A DNA stretch of 64,000 nt from Oscillospiraceae bacterium. GTDB taxonomy: Bacteria > Bacillota > Clostridia > Oscillospirales > Ruminococcaceae. Of this stretch, positions 42,741 through 51,586 are shown piece by piece. Made by a program: the position numbers and the translations under genes. Location of the stretch: NCBI GenBank assembly GCA_017541275.1, contig JAFXZM010000020.1:49677-113676 (forward strand), given 5' to 3'. The notes beneath the pieces were generated by a model that had not been told where the DNA came from, made no database searches, and saw only the letters and a list, made by a program, of their open reading frames with translations. Within the stretch, counting starts at the first letter, position 1. Each line of letters starts with the position of its first letter.

Positions 42741-44333
42741 TCAGAACTGATTGTAGATGAACTGGCTCGAATCGTAGCCGATGCCGTATGCGCCGAAGAT
42801 CACGACGATCAGCAGCAGCGAAACGGTCAGGCAGCAGCTCAGGAATTTCGACTTGTCGTAGAGCCGTGCGCGGACACTGCCGCGCCGTCCGAGCATACTG
42901 GCCGTAAACAGCAGCAGCACGCCTGCGCCGAGCACGATATAATCGGCTTTGCTCAGTCCCAGCTTCATCAGGCTGCCGTTCCAGAGCACCTGCGGGTTCC
43001 ATTTATAGAACATCGTGCCGAACATCTTAAAGGTCAGCGGCACATCGAGATAGCAGTCGAACATACGCAGCAGACCCATGAGGAAGGTCGTGCGCAGCGC
43101 CATGAACCCGTCGTAGGCACGGGTATTGCTCCAGCCGAATTTCTTGTGGAATTTCGTATAGAGCGGGGTGAGGCGCTCGGAGATCAGGATGACCACTGCA
43201 TTCATCAGGCCCCATACGATGAAGTTCCATGCCGCACCGTGCCAGAGGCCGGTGACGAACCAGACTGCGATCGTTGAGATATAGACCGGCAGATACTTGC
43301 CGACATTTTTGCCCAGCTTTTCTCTGCTCCATTTGGAGAGCTTCAGCATCGGCTGACATACGCTGACAGGATAAAACAGGTAGTCCTTGAACCATGTACC
43401 GAGCGTGATATGCCAGCGGCGCCAGTATTCGGTGATATTTTTCGAGAAGAACGGGCGCTCAAAGTTTTCAGCGATCGGAATGCCGAGCACCTGCCCGATA
43501 CCGATGGTAATGTCGATACCGCCGGTGAAGTCCGCATAGATGCGCAGCGTGTAATAGAGGATGCCGAGCAGGACATACATGCCCTGATGCTCGTCGGTAT
43601 TGGAAATCAGCGCACTCACGGCGGGCATAACGCGGTCAGCAAGCGCGACCTTTTTGAAATAGCCCCAGAGAATGCGCTGAATGCCGAGCATCACGCGCTT
43701 GGACTCAAATCCGTTTCCGGCATAGAGCCCCTTGGAGAGATCATCGTAACGGCTGATCGGGCCCTGAATGAGCTGCGGGAAGAACGATACGAACAGCGAC
43801 AGCCTTGCAAAATTCTTCTCTGCGTCATACTTTTCGCGGTAGACGTCGATTGCGTAGCCCATTGTCTGGAACAGATAGAAGGACATGCCCATGGGCAGCA
43901 GGAATCTGTGAACCGGAAGCGTTTTGGAGCTGCCGAACCAGCCGATCACGGTATTGACATTATGCATCGTGAATGCACCGTACTTGATGACGGCGAGCAT
44001 ACCGAAATTCAGCAGCAGGCAGAGCACCAGCCAGCGGAACCGCTTTTTCTTTGCCTTTTCCTTGAATTCCTTTTTCTCGTCCCTGCTCCATTCGGACTTA
44101 TGCGCCGAGACCTCGTCCTTCGCCTTCTGCGCCATATGCGCGATCCGGTTTGTGATGAGAAAGGTACTCAGCGCTGTCACAAAGATATAGATGAGATTGA
44201 AAGGCCCCGAATACGCATAGAAGCCGATGCTCCCGATCAGCAGGAGCATCCAGCGGAAGCGCTGCGGGACAAGGAAATAGACGATAAACAGAACCGTCAG
44301 CCCGATAATGAATATCGAATCGGTAAACAGCAT
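42741..44333 (-). CDS. MBOAT acyltransferase, DltB/AlgI type (530 aa)
   Basis: A polytopic membrane protein with about 11 helices. The MBOAT hallmarks are YWRRWHITLGTWFKDYLFYP near residue 310 and the catalytic His in LWHGAAWNFIVWGLMNA near 363. PISRYDDL near 200 is typical of AlgI/DltB. It passes acyl groups from the carrier protein across the membrane. The start overlaps the carrier stop by one base (TAATG). Confidence 0.92.
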   Translation of the reverse strand: MLFTDSIFIIGLTVLFIVYFLVPQRFRWMLLLIGSIGFYAYSGPFNLIYIFVTALSTFLITNRIAHMAQKAKDEVSAHKSEWSRDEKKEFKEKAKKKRFRWLVLCLLLNFGMLAVIKYGAFTMHNVNTVIGWFGSSKTLPVHRFLLPMGMSFYLFQTMGYAIDVYREKYDAEKNFARLSLFVSFFPQLIQGPISRYDDLSKGLYAGNGFESKRVMLGIQRILWGYFKKVALADRVMPAVSALISNTDEHQGMYVLLGILYYTLRIYADFTGGIDITIGIGQVLGIPIAENFERPFFSKNITEYWRRWHITLGTWFKDYLFYPVSVCQPMLKLSKWSREKLGKNVGKYLPVYISTIAVWFVTGLWHGAAWNFIVWGLMNAVVILISERLTPLYTKFHKKFGWSNTRAYDGFMALRTTFLMGLLRMFDCYLDVPLTFKMFGTMFYKWNPQVLWNGSLMKLGLSKADYIVLGAGVLLLFTASMLGRRGSVRARLYDKSKFLSCCLTVSLLLIVVIFGAYGIGYDSSQFIYNQF

Positions 44334-44572
44334 TACTCGTCCTCAAGCTCCTCGACCATTGCTGCGAGCGCCTGTGCGGAATTGAAGTTTTCCGGGATGA
44401 TCTTGTCTGCGGGAATGGTGATATCGAACTCGTTGCTCAGCTCAGAGATCAGCGTGACGATATCGAACGAATCGAGAATCTTTTTGTCGATCAGCTTGTC
44501 CTCGGACTCAAAGTCCACATCCTCGTGGAGATCCTGAAGGATCTCGATGATCGTGCTCAGTGTTTCGCTCAT
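44333..44572 (-). CDS. Acyl/aminoacyl carrier protein, DltC type (79 aa)
   Basis: A four-helix carrier with the phosphopantetheine Ser in KILDSFDIVTLI at about residue 35. Size and acidity fit DltC-like carriers. It holds the activated amino acid as a thioester between the adenylation enzyme (upstream gene) and the MBOAT protein (downstream, 1-base overlap). Confidence 0.9.
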   Translation of the reverse strand: MSETLSTIIEILQDLHEDVDFESEDKLIDKKILDSFDIVTLISELSNEFDITIPADKIIPENFNSAQALAAMVEELEDE

Positions 44573-44627
44573 GATTGGTTACCCTTCCTTTTCAGTTTTT
44601 GGAGATTTGGCCTTATTTTTGCGTATT

Positions 44628-46139
44628 TTATTCGTTTTCGTAGATTGCTGTCAGTGCCTTGCGGTCGAGCTTGCCGTTCGGGGTATGCGGCATTTCGCCG
44701 AGCTGCCGGATCTTGTTGGGCTGCATATAGCGCGGCAGGCGCTCCTTGAGGTAAGCAGCGAGCGCAGCCTTTTCGGCGGTGCCGGTATAGAACAGGACAA
44801 TCTTGCCCTTGACCTTGTCGTAGATGCAGCCGACTGCCTCCACGCCGTCATACAGGCCGCAGTTGATCTCGATCTCGCCGAGCTCGATGCGGTGTCCCAT
44901 ATGCTTGATCTGATAATCCTTGCGCGAGACAAAGACCAGATCGCCGTCCTCGTTGTAGTGCGCGATATCGCCGGTGCGGTAGATCAGCTCCGGGAAACGT
45001 GTTTGCAGCGGGTTCTGCGTAAAGACCTCGGCGGTCTTGTCGGGCTGCCCGAAATAGCCCATGGTGAGGCAGGTGCCGCGGATGCAGATCTCGCCGGGTT
45101 CGCCGTAGGCCGCCTCTTTGTTGTTTTCGTCAAGGAGGATGATGCCGGTATTGCGGAACGGCTTTCCGATCGGAATGGCATCGGTGTCCTCGAATTCGCG
45201 GTCAACGTGGTAATAGCAGCTCATGCCGGTCGCCTCAGTCGGGCCGTAGAGGTTCGTGAATTTCGCCTCCGGGAGCACCTCGCGCCAGCGCTTGAACTGC
45301 TTGACGGGGAAGACCTCGCTGCCGAACGCGATCGTATGCAGCGTTTCCGGCTTCACGGTCTTGAACGTGCCGGTTGCGGAGATCATCGTCAGCGCGGACA
45401 CAACCCAGCAGATCGTATTGATCTGATGCGCATTGAGGTATTCGACGAGCTGGATCGGGAATGAGAAGCAGCTTTTCGGCACGAGCCATGTTGTGCCGCC
45501 GAATTTCAGCGTCGGGTACAGCTCCTTCAGGCACGCATCGAAATAGAGCGGCGTCTGGTTGCCGAAAACGGTATTTTCATTGAATCCGAGTGTTGCGGAG
45601 AGATTTTCGATATAGTCGATGACTGACCGGTGGCAGGCAAGGATGCCCTTGGGAACGCCGGTCGAGCCGGAGGTGAACACAATATAGATCGGGTCGATGT
45701 CGAGCTGCTTGGCGCGGATTGCGCTGAGCGCGGCATCGTCCGCCGGTGTCTGGATGACTGCATCGAACAGATAGGTTTTGCCGGTATAGCCGAACGACGG
45801 AAGCTGCGGCTGTGTTACGGCATCGCAGATCACGGCGCGGGGCTTGAGCTGCTCCAGAATCATCTCAATACGGAAGGCCGGCATTTCGACGTCGAGCGGA
45901 ACATAGTAGCAGCCCGCATAAATCACGCCGAAAAAGGCATTGATCGCCGCCGGAGACTTCTCCATGAACACGACGACCGGCTCGCCGTACAGCCCGTCCG
46001 CATGGAGCGCCGAGCCGATTGCACGGGCATTCTGCGACACCTGTGCAAAGCTGAGCTGCATATTGTCATCCGCGAATGCAATCTTATCCGGCACACGCGG
46101 GAGTGTCTGCTCAAGATATTCCAGTACATTTGTCTGCAT
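44628..46139 (-). CDS. Amino acid adenylation enzyme, DltA-like (503 aa)
   Basis: Stand-alone NRPS-type A domain. Core motifs: IVFTSGSTGVPKG (A3, about 150), NLYGPTEATGMS (A5, about 293), YRTGDIAHYNEDGDLVF (A7, about 388), KDYQIKHMGHRIELGEIE (A8) and PNGKLDRKAL (A10). It charges the neighbouring carrier. DltA enzymes use D-Ala; substrate cannot be read reliably by eye here, and the racemase upstream suggests D-Asp or D-Glu. The ATG at 46139 has AGAAGG; a TTG at 46148 is rejected. Confidence 0.88.
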   Translation of the reverse strand: MQTNVLEYLEQTLPRVPDKIAFADDNMQLSFAQVSQNARAIGSALHADGLYGEPVVVFMEKSPAAINAFFGVIYAGCYYVPLDVEMPAFRIEMILEQLKPRAVICDAVTQPQLPSFGYTGKTYLFDAVIQTPADDAALSAIRAKQLDIDPIYIVFTSGSTGVPKGILACHRSVIDYIENLSATLGFNENTVFGNQTPLYFDACLKELYPTLKFGGTTWLVPKSCFSFPIQLVEYLNAHQINTICWVVSALTMISATGTFKTVKPETLHTIAFGSEVFPVKQFKRWREVLPEAKFTNLYGPTEATGMSCYYHVDREFEDTDAIPIGKPFRNTGIILLDENNKEAAYGEPGEICIRGTCLTMGYFGQPDKTAEVFTQNPLQTRFPELIYRTGDIAHYNEDGDLVFVSRKDYQIKHMGHRIELGEIEINCGLYDGVEAVGCIYDKVKGKIVLFYTGTAEKAALAAYLKERLPRYMQPNKIRQLGEMPHTPNGKLDRKALTAIYENE

Positions 46140-46159
46140 TGTATGCAACCTTCTTTATT

Positions 46160-46864
46160 TTATTTCCGTTCTTTCACGCGGTATCCGCAGGCCGTAATCG
46201 CGCAGTCTGCGAGCACCTCCATAGCATCGAGGAAGCCGTGGCCGATCACATGCCGGTAATTGATGACAGAAAGCTCCGTACAGCCGAGGATGACGCATTC
46301 CGCGCCCTGTGCGCGCATCGAATGCGCAACGGAGTGGAACCGCTCCATATCCGCATCGCGGCCGGATTTCACATCCTCATAGATGAGGCTCATGACCTCC
46401 TGCTGATTGGTGCTGTCGGGAATGACGGGACGGATGCCCTGTGCGGTGAGCGCCTTCTGGAAGGTTCCGACCTGAAGCGTGCCGTCCGTTGCCATGATGC
46501 CGACGGCCTTGCAGCCGCGCGCCTTCAGCACCTTTGCGCTCTCCTCAATCGGATTGATGAGCATGGCCTGAAAGGCGTCCTTGAGCTGTCCGTAAAAGCC
46601 GTAGGCTGTCATGCACGGGATGACCAGCACCTCACAGCCCATCTGTTCGAGCTGTCTGCCGGAATCGACCATGACCGGATACGGATTATCCTGCGATTTT
46701 CCGAGCAGGAAAGCAGTTCTGTCCGGTGTCTGGGGTCTGCTGTAGAGCAGCGCCTCCAGATGCTCCTGATCGCGCTCTGCATCGGTTGCTGCCGTCAGAA
46801 TCTGAAGGAACAGTGCCGATGCCATCGGCCCGAGACCGCCGATGATGCCCAGTTTCTTTTTCAT
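46160..46864 (-). CDS. Aspartate/glutamate racemase family enzyme (234 aa)
   Basis: Opens KKKLGIIGGLGPMASALF, the family start. The two catalytic cysteines are both present: VIPCMTAYGFY near residue 85 and VILGCTEL near 198. CMT replaces the usual CNT. It converts L- and D-Asp or Glu without cofactor. It sits 20 bp after the transglutaminase-like gene and 20 bp before the adenylation enzyme, so it is inside the operon. Aspartate versus glutamate cannot be decided from sequence. Confidence 0.88.
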   Translation of the reverse strand: MKKKLGIIGGLGPMASALFLQILTAATDAERDQEHLEALLYSRPQTPDRTAFLLGKSQDNPYPVMVDSGRQLEQMGCEVLVIPCMTAYGFYGQLKDAFQAMLINPIEESAKVLKARGCKAVGIMATDGTLQVGTFQKALTAQGIRPVIPDSTNQQEVMSLIYEDVKSGRDADMERFHSVAHSMRAQGAECVILGCTELSVINYRHVIGHGFLDAMEVLADCAITACGYRVKERK

Positions 46865-46884
46865 GCTGCTGTCACCCGTGCCGA

Positions 46885-48372
46885 TTATTCCGGTGTTGCC
46901 GGATACAGGCTTCTGTCGCGCTCGAAGCAGCCGTTGTTCTTTGCAGAGAATGCGTCCATCTGTGCATCCGTCCAGAGGAAGAAGTCGGAGCGGTTGAAGC
47001 GCGGCGTGGTGTCGAAGTGATACCATGCGCCGTCCACCTTGACAAGATTCCAGAAGTGGGCGTTTGTATGCTCATTGGGCTTCGGCTTCTCGACCATCAT
47101 ATTCTCGAAGCCGGCGCTGGTCAGCAGCAGACGGGAGAGTCCGTAGTAGTTGCGGCAGTCGCCGTAGCCCTGGAAGATTGCCTCCACAGCGGAGTATGCC
47201 CAGTCGTACTTATGCTTGCTGTCGTGATAGACCATATGTCCCTGTACATAGTTGTAGAGCATTCTGAGGTATTCGCGGTCGGTTCTGCCCTCGCGGTCGA
47301 TCGTGCTGATGATATAGTCGCCCATGCGGAGGACATCCTCCTCAGAGAGGCGCTCCACATCGTCGATCGAAGCCAGCACATGCAGGGTTGCGGTTTCGGT
47401 CGCGGTATTGCCCGCCTCATCGGTTGAGGTATATGTGATTGTATAGTCGCCGGCCTTGCGCAGGCTGAAGCCCTCAGGCTCAGAGGCGATGACCTCGGTC
47501 TCGCCGTCATGTGCATCGACGGCCTTTACATCGCGCATATAGCCGATCGGAATGCCGACGATTGTTTTCATATCGGTGACGCCGCTGAGAATCGGCGGCT
47601 CGCCGTCGCCGCTGACGGTAAAGTCCGCATCGGCGGTTGTGCTGTTGCCGCTGGAATCGGTCACGATGAGCTGGACATGGAAGGTGCCCTGAATCATAGT
47701 AGAGGGCTCCTCGGAGAAGTGATATTCAACCGGACAGAGATCCTCGCAGCTTTCGACGAAGTCCGCAGCGGTCAGCTTCTGGTTGACATAGAAGCTCAGC
47801 TTGTCATAGAGCTTGACGACCGGCGGAACGGTATCCTGTGCGACGAGCGTAAAGGGAAGCTCGCTGCCGTGAATCTTCACGGTTGTATCATAGGAGCCGA
47901 CCTTTGTGATATCCTTGAGGCTGATTGACATTTCGGAATCTGCATATTCCTCGCCGAGCAGCGTTTTGATATCAGCCTCCGTGCCGAGCTCCCATGTGAT
48001 GACGGGCTCACGGATCGTCAGAACCGCATTTTCGGTTCTGGTCGTGCCGTCGTCGAGCTGCATGAGGATGGCGATATCCTGATTGCCCTGCTTGTCCTCC
48101 GGAACGACAAGGAACCGTGCAGCCTTGATATACTGCCGGGTATTGTCATAGAGAAACGCATCCGCAGTCGGGAGCGGCTCGCCGCTGTAGATTGCGATTT
48201 CGCTCTTGGCGTAGTCGATCGTGGAGGTCTGTGCGGTGATCTGATTGCCGCCCTTGAGCACAAGCAAAAGCAGAACGCCGCAGAGCACGATCAGCAGGAG
48301 TCCGCCGATCAGTGCAAACGCCGTGCGCTTCGCGCCGCCTGAAGATGATTTTGCATAATTTGACCGTTTCAT
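46885..48372 (-). CDS. Membrane-anchored transglutaminase-like protein with Ig-type domains (495 aa)
   Basis: One N-terminal membrane helix (residues 18-40), two or three bacterial Ig-like domains (VTDSSGNSTTADADFTV; YTSTDEAGNTATETATLHV), then a transglutaminase-like core with the triad Cys in QGYGDCRNYYGLS near 405, His in TNAHFWNLVKVDG near 445 and Asp in WYHFDTTPRF near 460. It acts outside the membrane, perhaps as a wall-linked protease or crosslinker. First gene of the dlt-like operon, behind a consensus promoter. Confidence 0.88.
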   Translation of the reverse strand: MKRSNYAKSSSGGAKRTAFALIGGLLLIVLCGVLLLLVLKGGNQITAQTSTIDYAKSEIAIYSGEPLPTADAFLYDNTRQYIKAARFLVVPEDKQGNQDIAILMQLDDGTTRTENAVLTIREPVITWELGTEADIKTLLGEEYADSEMSISLKDITKVGSYDTTVKIHGSELPFTLVAQDTVPPVVKLYDKLSFYVNQKLTAADFVESCEDLCPVEYHFSEEPSTMIQGTFHVQLIVTDSSGNSTTADADFTVSGDGEPPILSGVTDMKTIVGIPIGYMRDVKAVDAHDGETEVIASEPEGFSLRKAGDYTITYTSTDEAGNTATETATLHVLASIDDVERLSEEDVLRMGDYIISTIDREGRTDREYLRMLYNYVQGHMVYHDSKHKYDWAYSAVEAIFQGYGDCRNYYGLSRLLLTSAGFENMMVEKPKPNEHTNAHFWNLVKVDGAWYHFDTTPRFNRSDFFLWTDAQMDAFSAKNNGCFERDRSLYPATPE

Positions 48373-48433
48373 AGCAAAAGCCTACCCTTTCGAGATCAGA
48401 ATGTCCGCTGGATTTGATACAGTCGTACATTTT

Positions 48434-48462
48434 ATTATAGCGCGTTTGATTCGTTATGTCAA
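48434..48462 (-). promoter_or_regulatory. Perfect consensus promoter of the dlt-like operon
   Basis: On the minus strand TTGACA (48457-48462), 17 bp, TATAAT (48434-48439), leader about 55 nt. Confidence 0.92.
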
Positions 48463-48523
48463 GATTTTTTGGGCTTTTACGGTAAAAATCGGAGACTGAG
48501 AGGCGAATTCCGCAAAAAAAAAG

Positions 48524-48573
48524 TGCATTTTGCCGGAAATCCTGCGGTGAGCCGGAAAACGCGGCAAAATGCA
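48524..48573 (-). terminator. Terminator of the membrane protein gene at 48637
   Basis: TGCATTTTGCCG and its complement (12 bp) enclose a 26-base loop; on the minus strand C and nine T residues follow. Confidence 0.85.
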
Positions 48574-48636
48574 TTCGTGATTTTACACAAAATAGATTCA
48601 CACACCGTCGGAAAACCGTCCGGCTCCGGCGCCGGT

Positions 48637-49155
48637 TCAGTCGGTGTACGCGAAGAACTGCTCTCTGAATTCCAGTCCGGAAGCCTGCCAGTCGATGTTC
48701 GGCACTTCCCTGTCCCAGTCAAAGAGATAGGTGTACATCACGGCGTTGTCCTGCTGATAGAATTCATAGCAGGTGTTCCCGAACCAGTCGGTGCGTTCCG
48801 TCCGCCAGATTGCATGCAGCCCTTCGGGACTCTGAAGCTCCTCGAAGCGGTACGCCTCGATGTGATTGATGCAGTAGACGGTGTGATAGCCGAAGAAAAC
48901 GGCGCCGAGTGCAAACAGCACCGCGATGATTGCCGGAAAAATGCCTTTCTTGCCGCCTTTTTTTGCGGCGGTGCGCATGGTCAGGAACAGCGCCATTGCA
49001 GAAAGCGTCATCACCAGCAGAATGACCGGAATCCAGAAATCCTGCGTCAGTCTGAGAACTGCATATTTGATGCCGTAGGAGCTGCTGACGATGATTGCGA
49101 GAATCACGCCGCCGATGACCAGAAATGTACCGGAGATTGCCCGAATTCCTTTCAT
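48637..49155 (-). CDS. Membrane protein (172 aa)
   Basis: Three hydrophobic segments (about 7-30, 40-62, 72-93), then an exterior or cytoplasmic domain of 80 residues (YRFEELQSPEGLHAIWRTE). The ATG at 49155 has GAGGTG upstream and is 10 bp after the esterase stop. Not recognised. Confidence 0.7.
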   Translation of the reverse strand: MKGIRAISGTFLVIGGVILAIIVSSSYGIKYAVLRLTQDFWIPVILLVMTLSAMALFLTMRTAAKKGGKKGIFPAIIAVLFALGAVFFGYHTVYCINHIEAYRFEELQSPEGLHAIWRTERTDWFGNTCYEFYQQDNAVMYTYLFDWDREVPNIDWQASGLEFREQFFAYTD

Positions 49156-49165
49156 GTTTGACACC

Positions 49166-50725
49166 TCACATGGATGCGGAGGGCAGGTTTTTCTTTTCGG
49201 AATCAGCCGTATGTTCATACGTCAGGCTGTCCGTCCGGAACGGTGCCAGCGGCAGACCGTTCATGCCGAAGACCGTGACCTCTGCATAATTTGTCCAAGC
49301 ATATCTGACGTAATGCGGAGCAGGAACATCCGCTGAAGTCAGAGTGATGCGGTTTCCGGAGAAAGCCGCCTGCGCGGGGTAATATACACCGTCCGGGCCG
49401 GCAAGCTCAAAGCCGCACGGCATGCCGGTCAGCCGGAGTCCGCCGTCCGCATGCTTCAGCAGCACAGTCGCCGTATTTCCGGTGATATAGCTGCTGTCAT
49501 ACATCGGTGCGCAGGCTTCTGCCGCATCCATGCAGCCGTAGACCTCGTAAAGCGCCTGAAGGCAGAGGCGGTGTCCGACCTGTGACTTATCCTTCGGGTG
49601 GATATTGTCAAGCTCGCCGCAGTCCGGAATGACCGCAAGGCCGGTGTGCCGCAGCTTGCGGTAAACCCTGTCCTGTGCTTCGCGGATTCTGCACCAGTGC
49701 TTATAGTCCGGGGCATCTGCATACCGGAACATCGGGAGCTGCACATTCAGGAAGGGCAGCTCTGCATCGCCCCAATCGCGCCGCCAGCAGCCGATCAGGG
49801 CAGTCAGCAGCGTTTCGTAGGCATCGGGGCGGAAATCGTCCGATTCGCCCTGATAATACAGGAACCCGCGCAGCGTATACGGGCAGACCCGCATCAGCAT
49901 CGTTTCATATGCACCGCACGGCCTGCACTCGTTTTTCGGCCCCATTGGGCCGGGGTAGCGCGATTCGCCGATGATCTTCTGTGCCTCGTCCCATGTTGTC
50001 TCCGGATGCGCCTGCATCAGCTCGGAATACTTCACCCACCACACATCCTGATAGGCGGCATACTCGTCAAATTCCGCGATCAGCTCTGCGTCAGTCTTTC
50101 CGGCCGTTGCATTGTCGTAGTCGTCGATATACGGTCTGAGGAGCGCATTCTGTTCGAGCACATCCCGCGACACCCACACAGAGGCGGAGGTGCCGCCCCA
50201 GTTGCAGCCGATGAGACCAACGGTGACGCCGAGCTTCTTTTGCAGCTCCAGCGCGAAATACAGCCCGACCGCCGACCATGAACGCGCGCCCTCCGGCGTG
50301 GCATAGCCCCATGCGGTATTGCGTTCGACCGCATCAAAGCTATCGTCGATGATGCGCTGCTTCGGGGTATAGTAAAACCGCACGCCGCATTCGGGCGTCA
50401 GGGTATTCAGCAGTGCCTCACCGTTTTTCTCGTCCTTGATTTCAAATTCCATATTGCTCTGCCCGCCGCAGAGCCAGACCTCGCCGACCGCAATCTCACG
50501 GTATACAACAGTGACCGCACCGCTCTGCACAGTCATGGTCAGGCCGTCCGCAGCCGGCATCGGCGGCAGCGTCACGCGCCATTTGCCGTCACGGATGACA
50601 GCGGAGGCGCTGTTTCCGCCGAGCGTGACGGTCACGCGCCGGCCGTCCTTTCCGTCGCCCCAGACGGCGATCGGCTTTTCTCTTTGCAGCACCATGCGGT
50701 CGCTGAAAATCGCAGCAGTTCTCAT
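49166..50725 (-). CDS. Sialate O-acetylesterase-like SGNH hydrolase (519 aa)
   Basis: Removes acetyl esters from sialic acid or related sugars. Nucleophile Ser in WLCGGQSNMEFEI near residue 90; GCNWGGTSASVW near 175 (oxyanion region); LRGFLYYQGESDD near 290; catalytic His in ELDNIHPKDKSQVG near 400. There is no signal peptide, so it appears cytoplasmic. I start at the ATG at 50725 (GGAGG upstream); upstream in-frame residues are not family-like. Confidence 0.9.
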   Translation of the reverse strand: MRTAAIFSDRMVLQREKPIAVWGDGKDGRRVTVTLGGNSASAVIRDGKWRVTLPPMPAADGLTMTVQSGAVTVVYREIAVGEVWLCGGQSNMEFEIKDEKNGEALLNTLTPECGVRFYYTPKQRIIDDSFDAVERNTAWGYATPEGARSWSAVGLYFALELQKKLGVTVGLIGCNWGGTSASVWVSRDVLEQNALLRPYIDDYDNATAGKTDAELIAEFDEYAAYQDVWWVKYSELMQAHPETTWDEAQKIIGESRYPGPMGPKNECRPCGAYETMLMRVCPYTLRGFLYYQGESDDFRPDAYETLLTALIGCWRRDWGDAELPFLNVQLPMFRYADAPDYKHWCRIREAQDRVYRKLRHTGLAVIPDCGELDNIHPKDKSQVGHRLCLQALYEVYGCMDAAEACAPMYDSSYITGNTATVLLKHADGGLRLTGMPCGFELAGPDGVYYPAQAAFSGNRITLTSADVPAPHYVRYAWTNYAEVTVFGMNGLPLAPFRTDSLTYEHTADSEKKNLPSASM

Positions 50726-50753
50726 ATGCAAGCCTCCCTTCGGCATCGTCCGG

Positions 50754-51035
50754 CTACACGCCGAGCCGCTCCAGCGCGCCGGTGATCGCACAGACATAGT
50801 ATCCCACAAAGATCACATCCGCCGCCAGACACAGCAGCAGATTGAAAACAAACAATTTCCGCCGATTTCCCTTTTCTTTCAAACACGCGATCGACGCGAT
50901 CGTCACAAGAATAAATAAGAACACGACCCAAAGATTGATAAATATGATCCGGCAGAGCACATAGAACAGAATCAGCAGCAGATCAATGAACAGCAGCACC
51001 AGCGACAGCGCCGATTCCTTGAGATATTCTTTCAT
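50754..51035 (-). CDS. Small membrane protein (93 aa)
   Basis: Three hydrophobic segments (ALSLVLLFIDLLLILFYVL, INLWVVFLFILVTIASIA, KLFVFNLLLCLAADVIFVG). ATG at 51035 with GGAGG, 1 bp after the nitroreductase stop. Not recognised. Confidence 0.65.
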   Translation of the reverse strand: MKEYLKESALSLVLLFIDLLLILFYVLCRIIFINLWVVFLFILVTIASIACLKEKGNRRKLFVFNLLLCLAADVIFVGYYVCAITGALERLGV

Positions 51036-51036
51036 G

Positions 51037-51585
51037 TTATCCCTCCGTCTGAAATCCGTTGAACCATGCGCGCTTTTCAAATTCGCGTTTCCAGACGCGC
51101 TTCTGTTCATCGAGCGGCACACCGACCGGCAGCACGCAGATCAGATCGTATTCCTCCGGCACGCCGAGCATCTGCGCCATTTGTTTGCCCTGCCCGTCCG
51201 CGTCGGTGATATGTCCCTCGATCCAGCAGCTCGCATAGCCCAGCGCCGTGACCGTCAGCAGCATATTTTCGATCGCCGCAGCATAATCCTGCACGGCAAA
51301 GCAGCGCTCGACGCCGTTTCCGTCGGTGTAGGCGATGCGGCGCTTTGTCAGCACGCAGATCATTGCGGTCACGGTCGGGCAGGTCGCGGGCTTCATGACC
51401 GAAAGCAGCTTTTGCAGCAGCTCCGCGTCATCAACGCCGATCAGCGAAACGGTCTGCTTATTGCAGCCGGACGGTGCCGCCAGTCCGGCCTCCATGATCT
51501 CCCGCAGATGCGCCCGCGGAACAGGCGTCTGCGCATAGCGTCCGCGGTAGCTGAACCGCGCATCGATTGCCTCCCGCAGCTCCAT
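51037..51585 (-). CDS. Nitroreductase family flavoprotein (182 aa)
   Basis: FMN-dependent reductase fold. MELREAIDARFSYRGRYAQ at the start (RxSxR-type FMN site), APSGCNKQTVSLIGV near residue 37, and ALGYASCWIEGHI near 113 are family landmarks. The substrate is unknown. The start lies 1 bp after the malQ stop. Confidence 0.88.
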   Translation of the reverse strand: MELREAIDARFSYRGRYAQTPVPRAHLREIMEAGLAAPSGCNKQTVSLIGVDDAELLQKLLSVMKPATCPTVTAMICVLTKRRIAYTDGNGVERCFAVQDYAAAIENMLLTVTALGYASCWIEGHITDADGQGKQMAQMLGVPEEYDLICVLPVGVPLDEQKRVWKREFEKRAWFNGFQTEG

Positions 51586-51586
51586 A

